Shown: piece after piece, positions 1 to 6,153 of the stretch
Position numbering within the stretch: the first letter of the stretch is position 1
Layout of the letters: each line of letters starts with the position of its first letter
Assembly: GCA_016215715.1 (NCBI GenBank)
Contig: JACRIG010000035.1
Location: 1 to 11,637 of the forward strand
Direction: 5' to 3'
Length of the DNA stretch: 11,637 bases
Origin: Candidatus Peregrinibacteria bacterium
GTDB taxonomy: Bacteria; Patescibacteriota; Gracilibacteria; Peribacterales; Peribacteraceae
Notes under the pieces: model-generated
The model's input: only the letters and a program-made list of their open reading frames with translations
Databases searched by the model: none
Told to the model about the DNA's origin: nothing
Made by a program: the position numbers and the translations under genes

Positions 1-1335
1 CAACTGGAATCTTTTTCTTTTCCGGTCGCCTACCCGACGGACGCTGTGCGCATCAGAGAGCAACTCGAAGAACTCAAAGAACGGTGCGGAGATTTTCTGC
101 CGGAGGCTGCGAAGGAATTGGTCAGCTTCCTCCGGGACGAAGGTGTCGATGCGCGGATCGAAGGCCGGCAGAAGCAGGATTACAGTATTTTCCGCAAGAT
201 GGGGGAGAAGAGCATCACGCACATCGACGATCTCTATGATCTCTTCGCGCTGCGGGTGATCGTTCCGTCCGATACCGCGTGCTATCAGGTGCTCGGGCTG
301 CTGCATCGCATCGGTCATCCGGTGCCGAACCGCTTCAAGGATTACATCGCCTTTCCGAAGCCCAACGGCTACCAGAGTCTCCATACGACTCTCGCGCATC
401 TGCCGGGGGTTCCCGACGGGATCTTTATTGAAGTGCAGATACGGACCGAAGCGATGCACCGAGAATCCGAGTACGGCATCGCCGCGCACTGGAGTTATAA
501 GGAAGGAGGGCATGCGCTCCTTGCCGCGCGCAGGGCGCAGCTTCAGAAAGCACTCTCGCTGCAGCCGACCGCCGAGCGCAGGAGTGCAACGACACCTGCG
601 GATCACATCTTCGTTCTCACTCCGAAAGGCGATGTCATCGAATTGCCGGAACGTTCCACTCCTCTCGACTTCGCGTTTCAGGTCCACTCGAATCTCGGCC
701 TCGCGTTCAAAGCCGCGCGCGTGAACGGAATGATCGTCCCGATGCGCTACGAACTCGAAAACGGCGACGTCGTTGATATTCTCCGTCACTCCGATCCCAA
801 ACCCTCGCCGCAGTGGCTGACGCTCCTTCGTACCGCTCCCGCCCGCACGCGCCTCAGGCGCTTCCTCGCGGAACGCGATCGTCCGCGCTTCATCGACCTC
901 GGCAGAGCCTCGCTCAATCGTGAACTGAAAAGTCACGGGCTGCCGCCGCTGGATCCGGATCTGTCGATTCTCAAAGTGTTTGACGGCAAAAAACTTTCCC
1001 TCGCCGAGCGCGAAGACATTCTGATGATGCTCGGGCAGGGGTCGATGAAGACGTCGGGGGTATTCACGCACATCGATGCCGTCCGGCACACAGCCTCTTC
1101 GCCGCTTCAGAAAAAAAAGCAGCAGATCGTCCGTCCCGGTTCGCTTCCTCTCAGACTCGAAAGCGACATCCGGATGCCTGTCCGCTTTGCGCAGTGCTGC
1201 AAGCCCGATGAAGGGAAGCGTGCCCCGCTCATCGGTGTTGTGAATCGCGGCGGAGAAGTCCGTGTGCACAGGAGTGACTGCCGGATGACGAAGAATGTGA
1301 ATCCGGAGAGGAGGATGAGAGTACGATGGATTTGA
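1..1335 (+). CDS. rel: Rel/SpoT-type (p)ppGpp synthetase/hydrolase, 5' truncated by the window edge
   Basis: This enzyme makes, and in bifunctional forms degrades, the stringent-response alarmone (p)ppGpp in the cytoplasm. The reading frame is open from base 1, so the N-terminus, where the HD hydrolase domain would lie, is outside the window; GTG at 46 is an internal codon. Counting residues from that GTG, the synthetase domain spans about 25-155. It has the substrate-binding RxKxxYSxxxK segment (41-51), the RFKD motif (96-99), YQSLHT (109-114) and EVQIRT (129-134). RFKD is the basic motif typical of bifunctional Rel/SpoT enzymes; RelA-type synthetases carry an acidic version. A TGS domain follows (about 187-247, with HSNLG at 214-218), then a helical region, then a zinc-finger-like CC...HRSDC segment (384-412). 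The protein stops 17 residues later, so the usual C-terminal ACT domain is absent. The family call is firm. Confidence 0.95.
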   Translation, partial: QLESFSFPVAYPTDAVRIREQLEELKERCGDFLPEAAKELVSFLRDEGVDARIEGRQKQDYSIFRKMGEKSITHIDDLYDLFALRVIVPSDTACYQVLGLLHRIGHPVPNRFKDYIAFPKPNGYQSLHTTLAHLPGVPDGIFIEVQIRTEAMHRESEYGIAAHWSYKEGGHALLAARRAQLQKALSLQPTAERRSATTPADHIFVLTPKGDVIELPERSTPLDFAFQVHSNLGLAFKAARVNGMIVPMRYELENGDVVDILRHSDPKPSPQWLTLLRTAPARTRLRRFLAERDRPRFIDLGRASLNRELKSHGLPPLDPDLSILKVFDGKKLSLAEREDILMMLGQGSMKTSGVFTHIDAVRHTASSPLQKKKQQIVRPGSLPLRLESDIRMPVRFAQCCKPDEGKRAPLIGVVNRGGEVRVHRSDCRMTKNVNPERRMRVRWI

Positions 1336-1345
1336 TCACCCCGCT

Positions 1346-1373
1346 GTAGCGACGATTCCTGAATCGTCGCTAC
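1346..1373. repeat. Perfect 13-bp palindrome downstream of rel
   Basis: GTAGCGACGATTC is followed after two bases (CT) by its exact reverse complement. As RNA it would form an 11-bp stem with a six-base loop. It lies 10 bp after the rel stop codon. The following bases (GGAATTTTCATA) have only a short T run, so it is a weak candidate for an intrinsic terminator. It may equally be a dispersed intergenic palindrome. Confidence 0.7.
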
Positions 1374-1398
1374 GGAATTTTCATACCCCATTTAAACT

Positions 1399-1428
1399 CA
1401 GCAGCAGCCCTCCGTGGCTGCGGGAGGG
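1399..1428. repeat. Left GC-rich flank of the SemiSWEET islet: inverted-repeat arm and hairpin
   Basis: CAGCAGCAGCCC (1399-1410) occurs in exact inverted form at 1787-1798 on the other side of the small transporter gene. The same flank forms a small hairpin, CCCTCC (1408-1413) with GGAGGG (1423-1428). The bases between here and the gene are AT-rich. The arrangement resembles the ends of an inserted cassette, but no transposase is present. Confidence 0.55.
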
Positions 1429-1469
1429 TAAGATCTGATTGTGCTAGCTATCAAAGTTCCTTCAATCTT

Positions 1470-1486
1470 GCTAGATTGTAAACATG
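1470..1486 (+). promoter_or_regulatory. Extended -10 element directly before the SemiSWEET start (possible leaderless promoter)
   Basis: TGCTAGATT holds an extended -10 (TG, one base, then TAGATT at 1472-1477; 4 of 6 match TATAAT). Six bases (GTAAAC) separate it from the ATG at 1484, so transcription would begin at or next to the start codon. No convincing -35 is seen 16-18 bp upstream. There is no Shine-Dalgarno sequence. Confidence 0.4.
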
Positions 1487-1735
1487 AATATAGAAATTAT
1501 TGGATTCATTGCTGGCGCACTTGTAGCTCTTTCTTTATTGCCGCAAGTCATAAAATCGTGGAAAACAAAATCGACAAGGGACATTGCATTATCGTGGACT
1601 CTGATCAATTTTTCGGGTCAGGTGCTTTGGATCTATTATGGTTTCCAAATCGGCAGTTCGTCACTTGTCATCATGAGCAGCATCACATTATTGATGGCTT
1701 TGACGATATTGATTCTTAAATTGCGAAACGGATAG
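1484..1735 (+). CDS. SemiSWEET (MtN3/saliva/PQ-loop) sugar transporter
   Basis: This 83-residue protein has the size and pattern of a bacterial SemiSWEET, a three-helix half-transporter that dimerises to move small sugars across the inner membrane. Helix 1 (about 4-22) ends in the PQ motif (LPQVIKSWKTKS, residues 19-30). Helix 2 (about 35-55) has the W-N-G-Q-LW-YYG pattern expected of the family, and helix 3 (about 58-79) completes the bundle. The ATG at 1484 gives the canonical N-terminus. The gene is about 40% GC by my count, clearly lower than its neighbours, and it stands alone between GC-rich hairpins, which suggests horizontal acquisition (inference). It converges with the trigger factor gene. 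The substrate cannot be told from sequence. Confidence 0.9.
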   Translation: MNIEIIGFIAGALVALSLLPQVIKSWKTKSTRDIALSWTLINFSGQVLWIYYGFQIGSSSLVIMSSITLLMALTILILKLRNG

Positions 1736-1753
1736 ATCAAAATTTTCTACGCC

Positions 1754-1798
1754 GCAGCCGGGGACGGTCCTGCGGGACCCCTGCGGGGGCTGCTGCTG
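1754..1798. terminator. GC-rich hairpin cluster between convergent genes, possible bidirectional terminator; right flank of the SemiSWEET islet
   Basis: GCAGCC (1754-1759) pairs with GGCTGC (1788-1793), enclosing the hairpin GGTCC-TGCG-GGACC (1766-1779). A second possible hairpin, CCCC-TGC-GGGG, starts at 1778. The unit CCTGCGGG occurs twice in tandem here. On the minus strand, reading out of trigger factor, the structure is followed by an A-rich then T-rich stretch (AAAATTTT), so termination is plausible but not textbook. Its right end (1787-1798) is the inverted copy of 1399-1410. Confidence 0.45.
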
Positions 1799-1817
1799 GG
1801 TATTTCAAAAAAGCAAT

Positions 1818-3101
1818 TTATTGTCCCAGCAACAAATCCATCGTCTTCTCCACCTTCTTCTGCCATTCCAGCGCTCCGTACCCTTCGGTTCCCTGCGCAT
1901 ACGCTTTTTCGGCGTCAGCAAATTGTTCTTTGGGAACGCGTGCCAGCATTTCACTGAGCGCCGTCTTCATTTCCTCCGGCGTCACGGCGATTTTTTTCTC
2001 TTCGATGATCGAAGACATCCCGAGGCGGAGTTTCAGCCGGTCCTGCGCGCGATTACGCAGATCTTTTTCAACTTCTTTCTGATCTTTGCCCTGCTCCTTC
2101 ATCCAGTCTGCGAAGGTTTTGCTCTGACGTTTTAGGTCCTCTTCCAGTTCATGCAGGATCGAGCGCAGTTCCTCGTCGATCAGCTCCGGTGCCAGCTCCA
2201 CCTGGGTACGATTCCGTATCTCGTCGAGAAGCAGTCTCTCGCGGCGCAGTCTCTCCGAGTTCTTTTCCTGCTCTGAGAGCGAATCTTCAACTCTCTTTTT
2301 GAAGGCAGCGGCGGAGTCCATCCCGAGTTTTTCTTTGACGAGTGCGTCGGTGAGTTCGGGCAGACTCACTTCCTCTATTTTTGTTGTTTTCACGGAGAAG
2401 GTAAGGGTTTTACCCTTCAGATTTTCGGCAGGGTGACCTTCGGGAAGCGGGAGGGAGAATTTTTTGTCATCTCCTTTCTTCAGCCCGATCAGTTGATCTT
2501 CAAAACCGGGGAGAAGATGCGCTTCGCCGATCACAACGGCGTACGCGTTTCCCGCAAAGCCGGGGACAGCCTTTCCTTCGCTGTCCGCTCCGGAGAAATC
2601 GATCGTAATCTGGTCGCCGGAGTTCGCGGCGCGATCCACTTCCTTCGTCGTGCGCGCGTCGATCAATACGGAGTTGATCACTTTCTTCACATCCTTCTCG
2701 TCGACTTTGATTTCTTTGCTCTCGATTTTCATTTTGTCGATGCCCTTCACCGTGACTTCGGGTCGCTCGACGACGGTGACCGTCACCGTGAGCGGCGTGC
2801 GCGAGGCGATTTCGATGCGCGGAGAAATAATCGGTTTCAGTTGTTCTTCTTTGATGAGTGCGGGAACTTTGTCCTGAATCAGCGTGTGAACGGTTTCTTC
2901 GAAGAGCGCTTCGGGTTTGATCCGCTCGCGGACCGCTTCGACGGGCGCTTTCCCCGGGCGGAAGCCTTTCATGTTCACGTCTGCACTCAGCCGTGACAGT
3001 GCTTTTTGCTCGGCTGCCGCAACTTCCGCATCCGCGAAGGTCAGCGTGCAGACGATGCGCGATTTCTCGCGCTTGACGGTCGGGGCGGGGGAATCGCTCA
3101 T
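1818..3101 (-). CDS. tig: Trigger factor, ribosome-associated chaperone and prolyl isomerase
   Basis: Trigger factor binds the ribosomal exit tunnel and shelters nascent chains; it also has peptidyl-prolyl isomerase activity. The 427-residue length is normal for the family. The N-terminal domain carries the ribosome-docking signature GFRPGKAP at residues 46-53. The FKBP-type PPIase domain spans about 162-246 (GDQITIDFSG through LLPGFEDQLIGLKKGD and the final strand). A long charged helical domain, the chaperone arms, fills 250-427. The ATG overlaps the secF stop codon (ATGA, 3098-3101), so translation is probably coupled to secF. The usual bacterial neighbour is clpP; pairing with a Sec translocon subunit is unusual but makes sense for handling secreted chains. 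It ends with TAA before a hairpin cluster. Very confident. Confidence 0.97.
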   Translation of the reverse strand: MSDSPAPTVKREKSRIVCTLTFADAEVAAAEQKALSRLSADVNMKGFRPGKAPVEAVRERIKPEALFEETVHTLIQDKVPALIKEEQLKPIISPRIEIASRTPLTVTVTVVERPEVTVKGIDKMKIESKEIKVDEKDVKKVINSVLIDARTTKEVDRAANSGDQITIDFSGADSEGKAVPGFAGNAYAVVIGEAHLLPGFEDQLIGLKKGDDKKFSLPLPEGHPAENLKGKTLTFSVKTTKIEEVSLPELTDALVKEKLGMDSAAAFKKRVEDSLSEQEKNSERLRRERLLLDEIRNRTQVELAPELIDEELRSILHELEEDLKRQSKTFADWMKEQGKDQKEVEKDLRNRAQDRLKLRLGMSSIIEEKKIAVTPEEMKTALSEMLARVPKEQFADAEKAYAQGTEGYGALEWQKKVEKTMDLLLGQ

Positions 3102-4018
3102 CCCTTCGACGGGCTCAGGCTAAAGGATCGCTTGCGCTCCTGCCAGAAAACGAGCAGCGGGGTCGCGATGAAGAACGACGAGTACGTGCCGATGAGCGTC
3201 CCGCCGATGAAGGCGAGGATGAACCAGCGGATACTCTCGGCTCCGAAGAAGAAGAGTGAGCAGAGCATCACGAGAGCGCCGATACCTGTATTGAGTGTGC
3301 GGGTGAGGGTCTGGCGCAGGCTGCGGACGGCGAGCTCCGGAAAATGGACGTTTCTGTTTTCGAGGAAGAGGTTGTCGCGGATGCGGTCGAAGATGACGAT
3401 GGTGTCACTCACCGAGTATCCCATAATGCTCAGCAGCGCCGAGATGAAGAGGGTGTCCAGCTGGAACGTGGTGTAGTAGCTGAGAATGGTGAAGATGCCC
3501 AGCAGGAGGAGGACGTCGTGCGCCATGGCGAGGATGGTTGCGATGCCGAAGCTCCATGGGTTGAGGCCGCGCGGCATCTTGCGGAAGGCGAAGGCCAGAT
3601 AGATGATGATGGCGATGCACGCGAGCAGCAGCGCCTCCATGGCTCGCCATTTCAGCGTCGTTCCTACCGACGGTCCTATGGTTGTGTACTGGAGTTCGCT
3701 TACCTCCCCGAGCGTTCCTTTGAGATGCGCGATAAGGGCCTGATGCTCTTCGTTGCTGAGTGTTTCAGTCTTGGTGAAGTACGTTTCGGTCTTCGTCTGC
3801 GCGGTCGTCACTTCCAGAGGGTTGTCCTTCCGGAAAGAAGCCATCGCGGCGAGAAGATCGTCTTTCGTCTTCCCCGCAGGGAGCTGAAATTCCATCAGTG
3901 TCCCGCCCGTGAATTCGATGCTCAAAAGCGGGCCGGGGTAGACGAGGAGCACAACGGACGCCGCCACGAGAACCGCGGACAGGGGACTGAGGATTTTGGC
4001 GAGACGCAGGAAGGACAT
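3098..4018 (-). CDS. secF: Protein translocase subunit SecF
   Basis: SecF works with SecD in the inner membrane to drive late steps of SecYEG export using the proton gradient. Family hallmarks, numbered from the upstream TTG at 4036 (six residues before the ATG used here): FTGGT at 42-46, TIGPSVG at 119-125, MAHDVLLLLG at 171-180, GYSVSDTIVIFDRIRDNL at 206-223, and GTYSSFFIATPLL at 283-295. Six membrane segments are visible: one near the N-terminus (about 15-36) and five between about 133 and 298, with the small periplasmic domain between. I prefer ATG at 4018; neither start has a Shine-Dalgarno. No secD is adjacent: the upstream gene encodes an unrelated anchored protein. The last residues (LSPSKG) are encoded by a dispersed-repeat motif at 3102-3119. 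The stop overlaps the tig start. Confidence 0.95.
   Translation of the reverse strand: MSFLRLAKILSPLSAVLVAASVVLLVYPGPLLSIEFTGGTLMEFQLPAGKTKDDLLAAMASFRKDNPLEVTTAQTKTETYFTKTETLSNEEHQALIAHLKGTLGEVSELQYTTIGPSVGTTLKWRAMEALLLACIAIIIYLAFAFRKMPRGLNPWSFGIATILAMAHDVLLLLGIFTILSYYTTFQLDTLFISALLSIMGYSVSDTIVIFDRIRDNLFLENRNVHFPELAVRSLRQTLTRTLNTGIGALVMLCSLFFFGAESIRWFILAFIGGTLIGTYSSFFIATPLLVFWQERKRSFSLSPSKG
3102..3119. repeat. REP-like motif CCTGAG-n-TCGAAGGG inside the 3' end of secF
   Basis: On the minus strand this reads CCTGAGCCCGTCGAAGGG. A near match (CCTGAGTCGCGTCGAAGGG) lies at 4095-4113 in the opposite orientation. Motifs of this type are recurrent intergenic repeats in many bacteria. Here it encodes the last residues of SecF and ends 1 base before the trigger factor start codon. 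Confidence 0.5.
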
Positions 4019-4063
4019 CGGAGCAGGAGAGTACAAGGATTACGAGGGGAAGGCAATGACTCA

Positions 4064-4156
4064 CGTTGCTCGTTTCTCGTTGGCTCGTTGCATGTCCTGA
4101 GTCGCGTCGAAGGGCTCGAACGAAGCGAACAACGAGAAACGAATCAACGAGCAACG
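4064..4156. repeat. Long palindromic repeat, copy 1, with a REP-like motif in its loop
   Basis: The left arm (4064-4091) and right arm (4124-4156) are built from CGTTGCTCGTTTCTCGTT-like units and their complements. The same element recurs at 8542-8617: the left arms differ at one of 28 positions and the 33-base right arms are identical. In this copy the loop contains CCTGAGTCGCGTCGAAGGG (4095-4113), a second repeat type absent from the other copy. The right arm overlaps the last codons and the TGA stop of the gene ending at 4144. The element separates that gene from secF. Confidence 0.8.
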
Positions 4157-5463
4157 AGTACCCTGACCACCCGTCCCTCCTCCACCACACTCCACCGGTA
4201 CGTCCCCTCTGTCCGCGGCAGCGTGACCGGAGAGGGCAGGAAGAATTGCAGGAGATTGTGGAGTGTATCCATGTCCGCAAGTCCTCCTGCGACGATGGTG
4301 CCCGCGCGGGCGTAGGGGAGACGCAGCACCGCTCCGGTTCCGTCGAGCATCGCGAGGACGGCGGTTCTGCTGCTGCCGATGACGGAGCGACCGGCAAGAT
4401 GCGCCGTCGTGAATTCGCGGTTTGCCTGCGGCGAGCGGATAGTCTGTACGTCCCAGCCGTTCACGTTTTCCGTTCGCTCCTCGAGTGCGTCAGGATTCGC
4501 ACGGATATCGTCGAAGGTCTGCCCTTTCTCAAATGTGCGGTGGACTGCTTCGCTGACGGGAAGCGTGCGGGTGAATGCCGAACGGAGTTTTTCCATCAGT
4601 GTCGTATTTTTTGCCTGATCGGGCACCGAGCCGGTGAGGACGAAGAGGGACCGGTCCATCGCGGGATCCGTTCCGGTTTCGAAAATCGAGGTGTGTTCGA
4701 GAAGCGGGATGATGTCGTAGGTCATGCTGATGTCGGGCCCGAATGTATCCGCGATTGCCTGCTCCAGTGCTCCGCGGACGGGAGTGGTGATGGCATCAGG
4801 AAAGGCCGCGGCCAGAGCGCCGGTTTGTTTCAGAGCCTCCGACCCCGCCAGTACGAGCGTCGGGTGCTCAAAAGCGAGGGGGAGAACCGGTGACAGAGCG
4901 CGGTGTGGCGACGCATCGCTCACGAATGTCGAGAGCGTGACGCCGCTTGCGGTTTGTTCCACGGAGAGCGCAGCGCGCGGAACAATGAGCGGTCCTAGGA
5001 TCACGGGGTGCGGGAGGAGAGGGGACGGAGCTGTGAGGAACAGGCGTGTGTGTGCAGCATTCTCACTCAGCACATTGCGAAAATCGGCGGCAGCGCTTAA
5101 GCGCGCTCCCGAGCCGAGAAGTTTCAGTGCCTCCTCACTCTGCGCATGCGCGCGCGGGGCCGTGCCGGGAAACGCGGCATCGAAGAAAATCCATTCGCTG
5201 CGCCCGTTTCCCGGAGTCACGAGTGCCGCAGAGCGCGGCAGCGGAGAGGGGATTTCCTGCAGGACCGGAAACCATGCCGCAAGCTTCGGAAGGGCTTCGG
5301 GCTGCGGAAGATCGAGGAAGAGAATTGTTTTATCCGCAGGCAGGAGATCTTCCGCGCGGATCTGCGTGACGGGATACACAAACCACAAAATAATTCCTGC
5401 GATGATGACTCCGCAGAAAGCGAGAGAAGAAATGATTGCCTGCTTCAGGTGCTTCTTTTTCAC
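4144..5463 (-). CDS. Membrane-anchored extracytoplasmic protein of unknown function, DUF3352-like
   Basis: A 439-residue protein with a basic N-terminus (MKKKHLK) and one hydrophobic segment (about 9-30), read as a signal anchor that puts the remaining ~400 residues outside the membrane. The start of the exported part (LLPADKTILFLDL, 40-52) resembles the opening of DUF3352 proteins, but this is memory-based similarity and the assignment is tentative. No catalytic motif is visible. The start is GTG at 5463, immediately after a strong promoter-like sequence (5470-5497), so the mRNA may be leaderless. The final codons (LVAR and TGA) come from a palindromic repeat. It lies upstream of secF-tig on the same strand, where secD might have been expected, but it has none of SecD's motifs. 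Confidence 0.75.
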   Translation of the reverse strand: MKKKHLKQAIISSLAFCGVIIAGIILWFVYPVTQIRAEDLLPADKTILFLDLPQPEALPKLAAWFPVLQEIPSPLPRSAALVTPGNGRSEWIFFDAAFPGTAPRAHAQSEEALKLLGSGARLSAAADFRNVLSENAAHTRLFLTAPSPLLPHPVILGPLIVPRAALSVEQTASGVTLSTFVSDASPHRALSPVLPLAFEHPTLVLAGSEALKQTGALAAAFPDAITTPVRGALEQAIADTFGPDISMTYDIIPLLEHTSIFETGTDPAMDRSLFVLTGSVPDQAKNTTLMEKLRSAFTRTLPVSEAVHRTFEKGQTFDDIRANPDALEERTENVNGWDVQTIRSPQANREFTTAHLAGRSVIGSSRTAVLAMLDGTGAVLRLPYARAGTIVAGGLADMDTLHNLLQFFLPSPVTLPRTEGTYRWSVVEEGRVVRVLVAR

Positions 5464-5469
5464 GGGGGC

Positions 5470-5497
5470 ATTGTATCTGTTGAAATCTGTTTGTCAT
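5470..5497 (-). promoter_or_regulatory. Promoter of the 439-residue anchored protein gene (predicted leaderless)
   Basis: On the minus strand ATGACA (5492-5497; 5 of 6 match TTGACA) and TACAAT (5470-5475; 5 of 6 match TATAAT) are separated by 16 bp. Six bases (GCCCCC) then precede the GTG start at 5463. Transcription should start at about the first base of the coding region. The -35 is the outer edge of a dispersed palindromic repeat. Confidence 0.6.
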
Positions 5498-5517
5498 GGT
5501 GAGCCTGACGAACCACG
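5492..5517. repeat. Dispersed palindromic repeat TGTCATGGTGAGC...GACGAACCA, copy 1
   Basis: TGTCATGGTGAGCC followed by TGACGAACCACG. The ends CATGGT and ACCACG are imperfect inverted repeats. Closely related copies lie at 6541-6571 and 6665-6705, all in the same orientation. This copy fills the gap between the toxin gene and the promoter of the next gene. Confidence 0.65.
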
Positions 5518-5523
5518 CACGTC

Positions 5524-5811
5524 TTAAAGTCGCCCGCGTTCCTTTAGCTTCTTGTGCGAGACGAGCCACAGGCAGGTAATGATGAGTTTTTTACCGTCTT
5601 TCCGATAGACGAGAAGCCAGTCGCCTTCTACATGTAACTCGCGCCACTGCCGCAATTTTCCGTGAAGCTGATGATCCCGCAATGAGGCGGGCATCGGTTT
5701 GCCGCTTTCGAGAATCTGCAAAATTTCATGCAGGCGTTGCTCGGTTCCTCCATGATTGTAATACGTATCGGCATCACGCCAGAAAACGTTGCTGTATTGA
5801 AGTCTGAACAT
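5524..5811 (-). CDS. YafQ/RelE-family mRNA interferase toxin
   Basis: A 95-residue type II toxin of the RelE superfamily, closest in pattern to YafQ, which cleaves mRNA on the ribosome. The core reads DHQLHG (46-51), REL-H60, D64-WLLVY and SH86 near the C-terminus. These align with the residues known to matter in E. coli YafQ (H50, H63, D67, H87). The final aromatic residue of YafQ (F91) appears to be lysine here (K90), followed by a basic tail (KKLKERGRL), so activity may be altered. The ATG overlaps the antitoxin stop by one base (TGATG), the usual coupling for such pairs. The two genes look AT-richer than their neighbours, consistent with mobility. Family call confident; YafQ subfamily likely. 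Confidence 0.88.
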   Translation of the reverse strand: MFRLQYSNVFWRDADTYYNHGGTEQRLHEILQILESGKPMPASLRDHQLHGKLRQWRELHVEGDWLLVYRKDGKKLIITCLWLVSHKKLKERGRL

Positions 5812-6080
5812 CAGCGTTTTTTACGACGAAAAGAACGTATTGCCTCATCGACATTGTCGAATTCGACGAATGGTCCTTTCATTCGTTTCAATAGCTCTTG
5901 CTCTTCTTCTTCTGTAAATCCATTGACGGTTAATCGTGGCACCGGAATGGTCCCGCGCACTTCCATAAATGTCAGGTACATACGAATAGCACTCGAAAGG
6001 TCCAGTCCATTTGCTTCAGCGACTTTTTGCGCCGCTTTCTTCAGCTTTGCCGTGACGCGGATGTGGATGGTAGAAGACAT
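5811..6080 (-). CDS. RelB/DinJ-family antitoxin
   Basis: An 89-residue antitoxin partner of the downstream YafQ-like toxin. The N-terminus (MSSTIHIRVTAKLKKAAQKVAEANGLDLSS, shown here only as the start of the domain from residue 1) has the strand followed by helix pattern of a ribbon-helix-helix DNA-binding domain, and AIRMYLTFMEVRGTIP (about 31-46) fits the DinJ pattern. The acidic segment TEEEEQELL and basic C-terminus would wrap the toxin. I choose ATG at 6080 because it starts exactly at the domain and lies 6 bp after a -10 element; longer starts at 6098 (ATG) and 6113 (GTG) would read through the promoter. The complex probably represses its own promoter through the palindrome at 6080-6108. 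Confidence 0.87.
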   Translation of the reverse strand: MSSTIHIRVTAKLKKAAQKVAEANGLDLSSAIRMYLTFMEVRGTIPVPRLTVNGFTEEEEQELLKRMKGPFVEFDNVDEAIRSFRRKKR

Positions 6081-6115
6081 GTACACATTGTATCTCATTG
6101 TGTATACAAACACAA
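6080..6115 (-). promoter_or_regulatory. Toxin-antitoxin promoter with operator-like palindrome
   Basis: On the minus strand TTGTGT (6110-6115; weak -35) and TACAAT (6087-6092; 5 of 6 match the -10 consensus) are 17 bp apart, with six bases between the -10 and the antitoxin ATG. The same stretch contains an imperfect palindrome with outer arms TGTACAC (6080-6086) and GTGTATACA (6100-6108), a plausible binding site for the ribbon-helix-helix antitoxin. A weaker divergent plus-strand promoter may share it (TGTACA 6080-6085, 17 bp, TATACA 6103-6108). Confidence 0.5.
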
Positions 6116-6130
6116 GAAAAAAAAGATAAA

Positions 6131-6153
6131 CAAAAAAGGCCCTAACGGACCTT
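6131..6153 (-). terminator. Intrinsic terminator, minus strand
   Basis: On the minus strand AAGGTCC, loop GTTA, GGGCCTT forms a 7-bp stem with one U-G wobble, followed by TTTTGTTT. It works only on the minus strand; on the plus strand the wobble becomes a C/A mismatch. It would stop transcripts coming from the right before they enter the toxin-antitoxin genes. Its 5' arm overlaps the 3' strand of the closing helix of the structured RNA, when that is read on the minus strand. Confidence 0.6.

Noticed and set aside
3344..4315. Long plus-strand frame opposite secF
   Set aside because: The minus strand encodes unmistakable SecF motifs; the plus-strand product is a low-complexity acidic/arginine-rich shadow.
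4144..5463. SecD-like protein upstream of secF
   Set aside because: It has a single N-terminal hydrophobic segment and none of SecD's membrane helices or conserved motifs.
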